From UBA4802 sp964509195 (GTDB taxonomy: Bacteria; Spirochaetota; UBA4802; UB4802): a DNA stretch of 64,000 nucleotides. This document shows, one piece after another, positions 17,045 through 25,160 of this stretch. A model generated the notes under the pieces. The model was not told where the DNA came from. It was given only the letters and a program-made list of their open reading frames with translations, and searched no databases. The position numbers and the translations under genes are program-made. The stretch is from positions 372,001 to 436,000 of the forward strand of contig CAZDWJ010000001.1 of assembly GCA_964509195.1 (NCBI GenBank). Direction: 5' to 3'. Numbering within the stretch: position 1 is the first letter of the stretch; each line of letters starts with the position of its first letter.

Positions 17045-19717
17045 ATGAAAAAAAAATTAACTGTACTATTAAGTATATTAATACTATCGATAGTTCCACT
17101 ACCAGTCCATGCCCTTGTCAATGATAGCAATCAACGTATTTATTGCACTGGTAATTCTCTGAAAATTGTTGAAGAGTATGAAAAAGAAATACTGACTGGT
17201 TCAGCATGCATAAGTGTAATTTTAGCAGATTTAAATAAAATAGTACAGATAAATGGTATTGATAAAACATTATCTCTGCTAAAAGAGTTGGTAAGAAGTG
17301 CTGACACTGAAGCTGAAAAAAAATATGTACAGGATGTGGTTCAGTTATTTGAAGAATTACATCATAAAGACATACTAAAGGGAAGCAACAGATGGGATAT
17401 CTATGACAATACAAAAGAAAGAATGCCAAAAAGCATTGTAGCCCTGCAATACAGTAAAAATACATTTTTTTTATCAGGTAAAAATAAAATTAGTGTAGCA
17501 GATTATCGCAATGGATTTATACCCCTACCGAAATATACACAGGATTTTAACTCAATAGGACTTTGCAGCGGGTCTTTCAAAGCTTCTGAACCTATTATAC
17601 TCAGTATTTGTTCAAATATGGAGTATGTATGTTATATTAACGGAAGAAAAGTATGTGTAAATACATCAACGGATAAAAAACGGTTAATACGAATGCTCCA
17701 TATTACGCCTGATGATGGTTTTACAGTAGCGGTGTATTACAAACCAGTTGAAGATATGTTTTTAAAAATACGTTTTTATAATGAAACGTATACTCTTATA
17801 GATCTGTCTGATAGTGAAAATTCATATTTTCACGATATTCAATGGTATGAAACATATTATGAGTATGAAAATCTACTGCGTTCACAGTATGGTATACATC
17901 GTTCTGCAGATACAGCCTTACAGTTAGCTCTTTTCTATGAATCACTTCAAAGCTTGGAAGCATTAAAATATTATAATGAAGCTTTGAAATTGCACAACAA
18001 TAATGAATATGTAGCCTGCCGGTATTTATCATTGTTGCTGGCAAATAACAATATTCCTGGTTCAAAGTTAGTAATACAGGATATTCTTAAAAAAAGTAAT
18101 GCATATAGATCAGTATTATGGAAATACTTTAATGATTGTATAAACAACACTCAATCTGCTGATATTTTGCAGGTCTATTACTTACCAATGCTGCTACATA
18201 TGCTACAGTATACAAAAGAAGAATTGGTCCATAAAGAAATAAATCTTGAGGTACTGCTTAACCGTTATCCATACAGTAATGACCTTCGCTATATTATAGC
18301 AGATATTGTATCTCAGAAAGATATAAAAAAAGCAATTACATTGTTAGAAGCAGTACAAAAGCCAAATGACAAAGAGATTGGTTTACTGCTTCAATTGTAT
18401 GAACAAGAACAATTATATGAAAAAATAGTATCTATTCTTGAACATACTACTACCAGATATTTTGATGAATATATACATGCCCTTATTGCACTGAAGCGGT
18501 ACGATGATGCAAAAAGTGCAGTATTCAAGAAAATAGCACAGGGTTTTGATACACATGCATATACATTACTGGCAACCATAGCTGACCTTGAAGACTCTGA
18601 TGGTAGCATGTACAGAAAGAAGCATGAGGTGATAGTTTCTAATATACCGTGGCATAAGGATTATATGAAGGCATATTTTGATGACTATGTACAAAAAACA
18701 GTTTTTTCTCGACTTGCGTTTGAAACTATACAAACAAACAATCATGGATTACGGTATTCATGTTACGCATTACGTTTCATAGATAATTCTGTATATTGTT
18801 ATCTCTATGATATATACTTAGTTAATGATACCGCACAGATAAATGAATATGCTTTTGGCAAGAGTATAAAAATTATACAGTCTACGGTGTATATAGTAAA
18901 TGAAAATGGGGTCATAGAAAAAAAAGTTGTCAGATATCCCCACGTTCAACTGCAACAAAAGATTAAAGATTATTTAAAAAACAATCTCAATAAATATGCA
19001 CTTGTTGAAATAGTATTGCAAAGCAGTAAAAGAATCCCGACAATGCATATACAGCAAAATCATGCTCTTTCGCAATTTGATATGGATATTATTGTGATTA
19101 ATCCTGAGGCACAATCCTGTGTGCTGTCAGAAATAAAAGGGGATGTTGTTATTGGGGATCATAACGTGTCACACCATAGATTTACTAACTATGAGCTATC
19201 GGCACAATTACAAAGGGATTTTTTTATTATGGCATTAACTCCAGAAAGCTTGGTTGAATGGATTAATGAGCAGCAAGCACTTTTTAAAAAAGCAGATTAC
19301 CTTGTTTTGGATACAAAATTAAACAGCAAAACTATTGAAGAAGCTGCAAAAGAGCTTGTGCAAAAAATACAACTGTTTACTATCTATGAACATCCATATA
19401 CAGCTACATCACTTATAGAGCTAGTTGGTAGTAAAAAGGGAACGTCGCTTGATGCAATGCTGTATGCACGGTATATGTTAGCAAAAAATGGCATCATGTC
19501 ATATATTGCATTTAGTTGTTCTGATGCATGTATTTATAAGCTGAATGTGCCCAATACATTGTGTTTTGATACGGTGCTACTTTATATACCACTCACAGCT
19601 GAGAAGGGGATATGGCTAAAACCTGAAGGCACATATCCCACTTTGGATGAAGCTAATATTAATAATGTTTTTCTCATTGTTGGTGATGAGATTATTCAAA
19701 AATCTGCAAAAAAGTAG
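17045..19717 (+). CDS. Large exported TPR protein with degenerate transglutaminase-like C-terminus
   Basis: An 890-residue secreted protein: signal peptide MKKKLTVLLSILILSIV then PLPVHA. The centre (about 280-560) contains degenerate TPR pairs such as ALQLALFYESLQSLEALKYYNEAL. The last 300 residues resemble a DUF3857-plus-transglutaminase layout: a beta-rich stretch, then KKGTSLDAMLYARYMLAKNG. Active relatives have Cys where this has Thr-Ser, so catalysis is unlikely. ATG at 17045 is 13 bases after mnmE; an upstream in-frame start overlaps mnmE and would spoil the signal peptide. Family assignment is tentative; a periplasmic scaffold is most plausible. Confidence 0.6.
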   Translation: MKKKLTVLLSILILSIVPLPVHALVNDSNQRIYCTGNSLKIVEEYEKEILTGSACISVILADLNKIVQINGIDKTLSLLKELVRSADTEAEKKYVQDVVQLFEELHHKDILKGSNRWDIYDNTKERMPKSIVALQYSKNTFFLSGKNKISVADYRNGFIPLPKYTQDFNSIGLCSGSFKASEPIILSICSNMEYVCYINGRKVCVNTSTDKKRLIRMLHITPDDGFTVAVYYKPVEDMFLKIRFYNETYTLIDLSDSENSYFHDIQWYETYYEYENLLRSQYGIHRSADTALQLALFYESLQSLEALKYYNEALKLHNNNEYVACRYLSLLLANNNIPGSKLVIQDILKKSNAYRSVLWKYFNDCINNTQSADILQVYYLPMLLHMLQYTKEELVHKEINLEVLLNRYPYSNDLRYIIADIVSQKDIKKAITLLEAVQKPNDKEIGLLLQLYEQEQLYEKIVSILEHTTTRYFDEYIHALIALKRYDDAKSAVFKKIAQGFDTHAYTLLATIADLEDSDGSMYRKKHEVIVSNIPWHKDYMKAYFDDYVQKTVFSRLAFETIQTNNHGLRYSCYALRFIDNSVYCYLYDIYLVNDTAQINEYAFGKSIKIIQSTVYIVNENGVIEKKVVRYPHVQLQQKIKDYLKNNLNKYALVEIVLQSSKRIPTMHIQQNHALSQFDMDIIVINPEAQSCVLSEIKGDVVIGDHNVSHHRFTNYELSAQLQRDFFIMALTPESLVEWINEQQALFKKADYLVLDTKLNSKTIEEAAKELVQKIQLFTIYEHPYTATSLIELVGSKKGTSLDAMLYARYMLAKNGIMSYIAFSCSDACIYKLNVPNTLCFDTVLLYIPLTAEKGIWLKPEGTYPTLDEANINNVFLIVGDEIIQKSAKK

Positions 19718-19719
19718 TA

Positions 19720-19815
19720 TTACTTAGCTAACTTTTTTGCCTGTAATTTCTTTTTTCTTTTAAGTCTGCGTTTTGCACGTTTGCGTTTGATACGCGGATT
19801 ATACTGCTTACTCAT
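19720..19815 (-). CDS. 31-residue highly basic small protein
   Basis: A tiny gene encoding MSKQYNPRIKRKRAKRRLKR followed by KKKLQAKKLAK. About 18 of 31 residues are Lys or Arg. A good ribosome site (GGGAGG) stands 10-12 bases before the ATG, and the stop lies three bases from the converging TPR gene. The composition resembles small ribosome-associated proteins such as bTHX or bL34-like peptides, but I do not recognise a family. A nucleic-acid-binding role is inferred from charge only. Confidence 0.7.
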   Translation of the reverse strand: MSKQYNPRIKRKRAKRRLKRKKKLQAKKLAK

Positions 19816-19886
19816 AAATTATTCGTCCTCCCTGTGGTTATTCAATAACACAGAAGAAATGATACCCAGTAATGTCAATAGATTTT

Positions 19887-20582
19887 TTATATTCCTCTGA
19901 TTTCGCAGCACGTTGCAAAGGTATTCACAAATTGACGGAAAGAGTATAAAACTTCCTTTGGATAGGGTGAAACAGAGCAAAAAGAGCCATCAAGAGTGTG
20001 GTGGTTGTCAAATTGCTGAAGGTAATAATAAGTTACTGTACCAACATGTTCTTTTATACTCTGTAAATCTTCTATTGTTACAAATCCGGGAACACAGGTT
20101 GTTCTTAGTTCAAATGTTATATTGTTTTCTTTTAAAAGTTTGATAGATTCCAGTATTATATCAAATGGCAATTTTGTTTTTGTTAATACAGGGTATTTTT
20201 CAGGGGATGTTTTAATATCAATCGCTACATAATCCAGAAGCTTTTCAGATATTAATCTTTTTAAAACATGAGGCTGAAATCCGTTAGTGTCAAGCTTAAC
20301 TTTTAAGCCAATTTCTTTTACCTTTTGTAAAAAAGTAACGATACCTTTAGCAAGTGTTGGCTCTCCACCTGTAACAACAACACCTCCAATAAGGTGCTTA
20401 CGTTTTTGTAACAGACCCAGCACTTCATTGTTTGAATAATGATTCAGATTACAATCATTACAGACAAGAGATGGATTATGACAATATAGGCATCGCAAAT
20501 TGCATCCACCAGTAAAAAGAACAGTGCTGATGATTTGTGGGAAATCAATGAGTGAGGTTTTCTGAATACCCCGAATATTCAT
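19887..20582 (-). CDS. nrdG: Anaerobic ribonucleotide reductase activase (radical SAM)
   Basis: A 231-residue radical SAM enzyme. CNLRCLYC near residue 28 binds the [4Fe-4S] cluster that cleaves S-adenosylmethionine; TGGEPTL follows. The opening GIQKTSLIDFPQIISTVLFT is typical of NrdG-type activases. It installs the glycyl radical on NrdD. Its start overlaps the end of the separate glycyl-radical-domain gene by 38 bases, in a different frame, so activase and substrate domain are translated from the same short stretch of message. Residues 49-58 add a second cysteine pair (CNDCN). Confidence 0.93.
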   Translation of the reverse strand: MNIRGIQKTSLIDFPQIISTVLFTGGCNLRCLYCHNPSLVCNDCNLNHYSNNEVLGLLQKRKHLIGGVVVTGGEPTLAKGIVTFLQKVKEIGLKVKLDTNGFQPHVLKRLISEKLLDYVAIDIKTSPEKYPVLTKTKLPFDIILESIKLLKENNITFELRTTCVPGFVTIEDLQSIKEHVGTVTYYYLQQFDNHHTLDGSFCSVSPYPKEVLYSFRQFVNTFATCCEIRGI

Positions 20583-20736
20583 GTGAAGCTACCTTAAATA
20601 ATTCATCTTTCATAAACTCTTTTCTTTCATGAAACTCTTCTTGTTTCCCTTTGTTCCACTGGTTAACTGGCCTGAAATACCCAACAACCCTTGAATACAC
20701 TTCAACAGGTATCTTTTTTTCGTGTTGCTTTTGCAT
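20545..20736 (-). CDS. nrdD: Separate glycyl-radical domain of class III ribonucleotide reductase
   Basis: A 63-residue protein containing EVYSRVVGYFRPVNQWNKGK then QEEFHERKEF. This matches the C-terminal glycyl-radical loop of NrdD; the Gly of RVVGY corresponds to the radical glycine (E. coli RVCGY). It has its own ribosome site (GGGGG seven to eleven bases before ATG) and is separated from the catalytic part by 37 bases with several stops in all relevant frames, so the split looks genuine. It must associate with the main subunit, as the small YfiD/GrcA protein does with pyruvate formate-lyase. The last 25 residues are not conserved in known NrdD tails that I can recall. Confidence 0.85.
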   Translation of the reverse strand: MQKQHEKKIPVEVYSRVVGYFRPVNQWNKGKQEEFHERKEFMKDELFKVASHEYSGYSENLTH

Positions 20737-20773
20737 TACTCAAACCCCCATATTAAAATTAACATAATTGTTA

Positions 20774-22054
20774 TTATTGTTGTACATGCGCCTCAATCTG
20801 CAATGGTATACTATCTTCTATTTCGACATCAATGCCAAACATCTCAAGCTCTTCTTTAGTATGTTCGTAAGGGCAGAACTTATGATTACCCGGTATATAG
20901 CCATGAACAGGGCAGATGCTGAATGTTGGAGTAATGGTAAAATATGGTATATGATAGTTATATGCAATAGTTTTCACCAGTGATTTCACCATCTGTGGAT
21001 CATCAATCTTTTCGCCAATGAAGCAATGGACTACCGTACCACCGGTAAATTTGGACTGAAGCTGATCCTGATGGTCAAGCAGGTCGAATATGTCATGGGC
21101 AAATCCCACTGGAGGGTGAATTGAATTGGTGTAGTATGGTTCGTGTTTACCTGCGGTGATGATGTCCGGGAATTTAATTTTGTCATGGCGTGCAAACCTG
21201 TAGCTTACGCCTTCAGCAGGGGTTGCTTCTAAATTATATAGATTGCCTGTTTCATGCTGGTATTCAGTAATTTTCTGGCGCATGAAATCAAGAACCTGTG
21301 CAGTAAATTCTTTTCCTTCATCAGTGGTAATATCATGGCCTAAAAGGTTAAGGCATGCTTCATTCATCCCTACAAGTCCAATAGTTGAAAAGTGATTAAT
21401 CCAGTATTTCTTGAATCGTTTATACACATCACGTAAATAAAATTTAGTATATGGGTAAAGATTATTGGCAGTAAAATTTTCAAGTACTTTGCGTTTTATC
21501 TCAAGAGAGTTTCGTGCAAGATCCATTAAGTGCGATAGTTGATTAAAAAATTCATCCTTTGTGTTACACAGATATCCCAGACGCGGCATATTGATGGTGA
21601 CAACACCAATGCTTCCAGTTAAAGGATTAGCTCCAAAAAGGCCTCCCCCTCGCTTGCGCAATTCACGATTGTCAAGTCGTAGCCTGCAGCACATGGAACG
21701 TGCATCATCAGGATCCATATCAGAATTCACAAAGTTGGCAAAATAGGGAATGCCATATTTTGCAGTTATCTCCCATAGCAAATTTATTGAAGGATTATCC
21801 CAGTCAAAATCCTTTGTAATATTATATGTGGGTATGGGAAATGTGAAAATTCTGTGGCGGGCGTCGCCTTCAAGCATACATTCAGCAAAAGCTGTATTAA
21901 ATATATCCATCTCTTTCTGGAACTGACCGTATGTTTCATCCATGAATTGTCCGCCTATGATGACATGCTCATCAGCAATAGAGTGGGGAACAGTAAGGTC
22001 AAGTGTTACATTGGTAAAAGGTGTCTGAAAGCCTACGCGCGTTGGTATATTCAT
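20774..22054 (-). CDS. nrdD: Anaerobic ribonucleotide reductase, catalytic part (middle fragment)
   Basis: A 426-residue reading frame from an internal Met (NMNIPTRVGFQTPFTNVTLD) to a natural stop. It carries most of the ten-stranded barrel: MCCRLRLDNRELRKRGGG holds the thiyl-radical cysteine region, then GSIGVVTINMPRLGYL and GMNEACLNLLG. It ends with CPVHGY and CPYEHT, where two of the usual four zinc cysteines are His. The same frame stays open upstream to about 22128, encoding the expected PFIRYDNLDYAGVKQCLQEF, which the N-terminal frame misses because of a one-base shift. The true product is presumably continuous with the upstream fragment. It lacks the glycyl-radical domain, encoded separately downstream. 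Confidence 0.85.
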   Translation of the reverse strand: MNIPTRVGFQTPFTNVTLDLTVPHSIADEHVIIGGQFMDETYGQFQKEMDIFNTAFAECMLEGDARHRIFTFPIPTYNITKDFDWDNPSINLLWEITAKYGIPYFANFVNSDMDPDDARSMCCRLRLDNRELRKRGGGLFGANPLTGSIGVVTINMPRLGYLCNTKDEFFNQLSHLMDLARNSLEIKRKVLENFTANNLYPYTKFYLRDVYKRFKKYWINHFSTIGLVGMNEACLNLLGHDITTDEGKEFTAQVLDFMRQKITEYQHETGNLYNLEATPAEGVSYRFARHDKIKFPDIITAGKHEPYYTNSIHPPVGFAHDIFDLLDHQDQLQSKFTGGTVVHCFIGEKIDDPQMVKSLVKTIAYNYHIPYFTITPTFSICPVHGYIPGNHKFCPYEHTKEELEMFGIDVEIEDSIPLQIEAHVQQ

Positions 22055-22845
22055 ATTAAAAATGAACTCCTGCAGGCACTGTTTAACACCTGCATAATCA
22101 AGGTTGTCGTAACGGATAAATGGTGCCAGGTATCAAAGTTGGCAAAAGCCTGAGCACCGGCTGATTCCCCCTGCAGGGTATAGAAAAAATTAACTATCTG
22201 CCCTAATGCACTTCTGAAATGCTTTGCAGGCTTGCTTTCAACCTTTCCAGGTACACCGCCAAAACCGGTAAGCAAAAGGTCGCGCAAATCCCATCCCACA
22301 CAGTATGCAGAGAGTAAACCTAAATCATGTAAGTGTATATCACAGTTAATATGGGCATCTCTAATTTCGGGAGGATAAATTCGCTCAAGCCAGTATTTTG
22401 CAGTTACAGCAGAGGCAATATGATTATTTAATCCCTGCAGTGAATAGCTCATATTGCTGTTTTCATTCACACGCCAGTCTGATCTGTCAAGGTAATCCTC
22501 TATCAGTTGAATGCCTTCATTTAAAAGGCTTTTTCCTTCGCGTATCTTCCTGTGCTGCTCACGGTAAAGGATATAGGCTTTTGCAACCTTTGCATGCCCT
22601 TTTTCAATGAGCATCTTCTCAACTAAATCCTGAACATTCTCAACAGTGGGGATATGTTCGCCTTTATATAACAGGGATAATATATCAACAACTGATTCAG
22701 CAACCTGTGCTGCAGTATTTCTGTCAGTACCACCAACAGCACGCGCTGCCTTGAATATTGCTTCAGTAATTTTATCTATATTGAAAGGAACTATCCTGCC
22801 ATCTCGTTTTCTAATAAACTGAGGGCTTGCTTTTGTGTCCGACAT
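22051..22845 (-). CDS. nrdD: Anaerobic ribonucleotide reductase, N-terminal part (ATP cone)
   Basis: A 264-residue frame with GGAG nine bases before its ATG. Residues 9-100 are an ATP-cone allosteric domain (FIRKRDGRIVPFNIDKITEA, VENVQDLVEKMLI). Then come LHDLGLLSAYCVGWDLRDLL with a conserved Cys, and GESAGAQAFANFDTW. After FDT the frame changes to an unrelated tail of about 23 residues and stops. The expected APFIRYD continues in another frame. NrdD reduces ribonucleoside triphosphates in anaerobes, so an essential gene is broken here by one base, or the assembly lost a base. The stop overlaps a downstream ATG (ATGA). Confidence 0.88.
   Translation of the reverse strand: MSDTKASPQFIRKRDGRIVPFNIDKITEAIFKAARAVGGTDRNTAAQVAESVVDILSLLYKGEHIPTVENVQDLVEKMLIEKGHAKVAKAYILYREQHRKIREGKSLLNEGIQLIEDYLDRSDWRVNENSNMSYSLQGLNNHIASAVTAKYWLERIYPPEIRDAHINCDIHLHDLGLLSAYCVGWDLRDLLLTGFGGVPGKVESKPAKHFRSALGQIVNFFYTLQGESAGAQAFANFDTWHHLSVTTTLIMQVLNSACRSSFLI
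22121..22133 (-). other. nrdD: Frameshift site inside nrdD
   Basis: On the coding strand GAT ACC TGG CAC CA reads D-T-W-H in the upstream frame, while removing the offset gives D-T-(L)-A-P-F, the family sequence. One base is missing (or four). No slippery heptamer is visible here. Confidence 0.8.
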
Positions 22846-23120
22846 ATAAAAACTCCGTAACAGGTGAAATAGTATGAATGGTAATCCAAAAAATTCTGCT
22901 ATGCAATGGTTATTGATTGAGTGCTATTGGTATTTTTACAAAACAATGGCATAGGAAAACAAAAAAGTCAATCACTTTATGTGACATAACAAAAATAATT
23001 TACTATACACTTATTAGTATATGTATGTATATATACATTCAGTCAATAAAAAAATTGGATTTTGATTTTTTGATTTTTTCCGATAATATAGTAACATTAA
23101 TCTGTACTAAAGGTAATACT

Positions 23121-23642
23121 ATGAGAACAAAAAATGTATCGTTAGTAATATATGTAAGTGTCATTATGACACTGGGCATTGCACTTGGAATGGTGTATTC
23201 AGATGACAATTCTCTTTTTACACGTTTGGCGATAGCTCCAGAAGATGTCCCACAGGGCTTTGTATTTGGCAAGATACCTAATTTTGCAAAAAAGATATTC
23301 AGCAGTAATCCGTGTATTGTGAACCAGGAAGGAATACGGTTTTTAGCATCTAAACTGTATCCCGATGGGAATGCTGCAAATATTAAGGGCATGTATGTGG
23401 CTATCATGGCTACAGAAGCGAAACCCTATGGGGATGATCTGATGTACTATGTGCTAATTTTTAAGGATAGTAAAGCTGCTTCTGTTGAAATAAAAAAGCT
23501 TGAGGAGTTCTATCAGTACAATAAAGATCGATTACTGCTTATCACCAAAGATACCATAGCACTATTGCTATTTGCTGATGATGTTGATAATTATAAATAT
23601 GTTGCCGCGTTAGGAGAGAAGCTGCAGGCAAGACTCAACTAA
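23121..23642 (+). CDS. Small exported protein of unknown function
   Basis: A 173-residue protein with signal peptide (RTKNVSLVIYVSVIMTLGIA, cleavage near MVYS). The mature part has DVPQGFVFGKIPNFAKKIF, a central ADIKGMY-like segment and a C-terminal DTIALLLFADDVDNYKYV. I do not recognise a family; the layout suggests a small alpha-beta periplasmic domain. ATG at 23121 follows AAAGG; the frame is open upstream to 22917 but those codons look non-coding and would precede the signal. It converges with the next gene, sharing four bases. Confidence 0.7.
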   Translation: MRTKNVSLVIYVSVIMTLGIALGMVYSDDNSLFTRLAIAPEDVPQGFVFGKIPNFAKKIFSSNPCIVNQEGIRFLASKLYPDGNAANIKGMYVAIMATEAKPYGDDLMYYVLIFKDSKAASVEIKKLEEFYQYNKDRLLLITKDTIALLLFADDVDNYKYVAALGEKLQARLN

Positions 23643-24043
23643 TAGATATTTTTTGTAATAAGCATTTCTTCTAACTCATCAGCTTTGGCAGCGATATAAA
23701 ATAGCGATTTCATAAATCGCTGTGGGTCGCAATCTTTTAGCAGCAGGGAATTTCTCAGTATCAGAGTGTCATTGAGTAATGCCAGTGCTCCATAATCAAG
23801 TGTACTGTTGAGTTTCAGGGCAAATTTATACAAATCAAAAGATTCATTCTTAATTGTTCCAATCACTGAGTAGTAATTTACAATTCTATCTCCGGATTCA
23901 TCTTTATTAAGAGTTATCAGTATCTCCTGAGATCTATCATTCTCAAATTCAATAGTTGTGGTATATGCACCCTCTTTTGTTTTGTGAAATTTCAATTTAA
24001 ATTCTGATGCAATAGCTGCGATAAATCCATCAAACAATTCCAT
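23639..24043 (-). CDS. YbjN/type III chaperone-like small protein
   Basis: A 134-residue acidic cytoplasmic protein. The segments YSVIGTIKNESFDLYKFALKL, YGALALLNDTLILRNSLLL and SLFYIAAKADELEEML give the alternating helix-strand layout of YbjN and CesT-like secretion chaperones. Such folds bind partner proteins; no partner is evident here. AGGTGA precedes the ATG. The downstream neighbour on the same strand is not another recognisable gene; its 3' end overlaps the converging exported-protein gene by four bases. Confidence 0.6.
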   Translation of the reverse strand: MELFDGFIAAIASEFKLKFHKTKEGAYTTTIEFENDRSQEILITLNKDESGDRIVNYYSVIGTIKNESFDLYKFALKLNSTLDYGALALLNDTLILRNSLLLKDCDPQRFMKSLFYIAAKADELEEMLITKNIY

Positions 24044-24068
24044 ACATCACCTAATTGCGTAAAATTTT

Positions 24069-24665
24069 TTAAGCCAACAGCCGTTCAATTTGTTCATACT
24101 GTAATTGTTTGTGAGCATAAAATGCATTTTTATGATTTTGTTCTATAGCGCTTTTTATAGCGTCAATGTCCGCGCTTCCCATAGATGTATTTTGACTAAA
24201 AGCAGTATATAGCTGCTTCTGGGTCTTTTCAAGTATTTGTGCATAAGAATTCAGGGAATTATGTATTGCTTTAATTGATTCTGTGTCATTATTCTGCACA
24301 GCTGTATTCAATTGATGTATAAGTTCTGAAGATTCCTGCATTGTTTGCGGCTGAGGAACAGTGGATACAGCAACTGTGCCTGGCGAAAGGCGTGTAAAAT
24401 AATTATTTATTGTAGCAATTTTGGCAATAATTTCATTTCTATCAGTTTGTGGTGCAAATGCCTTCTGAATAAGTTCATAGGATATGTTTATTGCCATGGT
24501 GACAAGCTGATGTGCTTCACTGATAATAGTGTAGGCCGAAATAGCCTTCTGTAAAGAAGGATATACCCGTACTGCCTCAGAGCTTTGCTGAAACTGAACA
24601 TTGGCTTTTCTTTCAGCAAGCGTGAGTGTAGTTTTTACTACTGGAATATCATTAGTTATTCTCAT
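24069..24665 (-). CDS. Helical protein of unknown function with flagellin-like N-terminus
   Basis: A 198-residue, almost entirely helical and Gln/Ser/Asn-rich protein. It begins MRITNDIPVVKTTLTLAERK; the MRIT(N) start recalls FlgL and flagellins, but the rest does not match them clearly. Repeated polar helices (HQLVTMAINISYELIQKAF, SLNSYAQILEKTQKQL) suggest a coiled-coil bundle. ATG at 24665 is five bases after GGGGG; the upstream ATG lacks a site. It precedes the YbjN-like gene by 26 bases on the same strand, so a chaperone/client pair is conceivable, as inference only. Confidence 0.55.
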   Translation of the reverse strand: MRITNDIPVVKTTLTLAERKANVQFQQSSEAVRVYPSLQKAISAYTIISEAHQLVTMAINISYELIQKAFAPQTDRNEIIAKIATINNYFTRLSPGTVAVSTVPQPQTMQESSELIHQLNTAVQNNDTESIKAIHNSLNSYAQILEKTQKQLYTAFSQNTSMGSADIDAIKSAIEQNHKNAFYAHKQLQYEQIERLLA

Positions 24666-24962
24666 TGTTCCCCCGATCAATTAAAATAATACATTACTGA
24701 TACTATTATGTCAACAAGTATTTATTTTGTATGTTTTATAACTGCAGGAAAGAATAGCTCATACTGGGTGTTCATGCGTGATGTGTATAGCCGACTAAAT
24801 GAAAGTATAATATCAGATGATATTCATTTAAAAACAATATTGAAAATTAAGCAATGCTATTGTACAATTGTATTAATCAAGTATGTAAGATTGTTAATTT
24901 TTTTGTAATATCATATCTCTGCAGTATTAAAGAGATGTGAATAAATATAAGGTATTATATTT

Positions 24963-25160
24963 ATGAAGAAGATAATAATTATTATCTGTTGCATGTGCAT
25001 GGTGAATAGTATTTCATGCAAAAAGAAGGAAGACAACAGGGTCCCGCGGGAACAGATCCAGATTGACGGGGCACATGATTTTTCAATAATATTCAAAGAT
25101 GTGATTGAGAAAGAAAAAAAAGAAAAACAGCGGTATAAAAAAGGGCCGTTTGATGAGTAA
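24963..25160 (+). CDS. Small lipoprotein
   Basis: A 65-residue protein: a short signal (MKKIIIIICCMCMVNSISC) with lipobox SISC, then a charged chain rich in Lys and Glu (KDVIEKEKKEKQRYKKG). The mature part is only about 46 residues and probably forms one helix on the membrane surface. It overlaps the start of the J-domain gene by eight bases, so both come from one message. No family recognised. Confidence 0.65.
   Translation: MKKIIIIICCMCMVNSISCKKKEDNRVPREQIQIDGAHDFSIIFKDVIEKEKKEKQRYKKGPFDE

Noticed and set aside
24708..24908. Short plus-strand frame between the helical protein and the small lipoprotein
   Set aside because: No ribosome site, no recognisable sequence, AT-driven composition; treated as non-coding.
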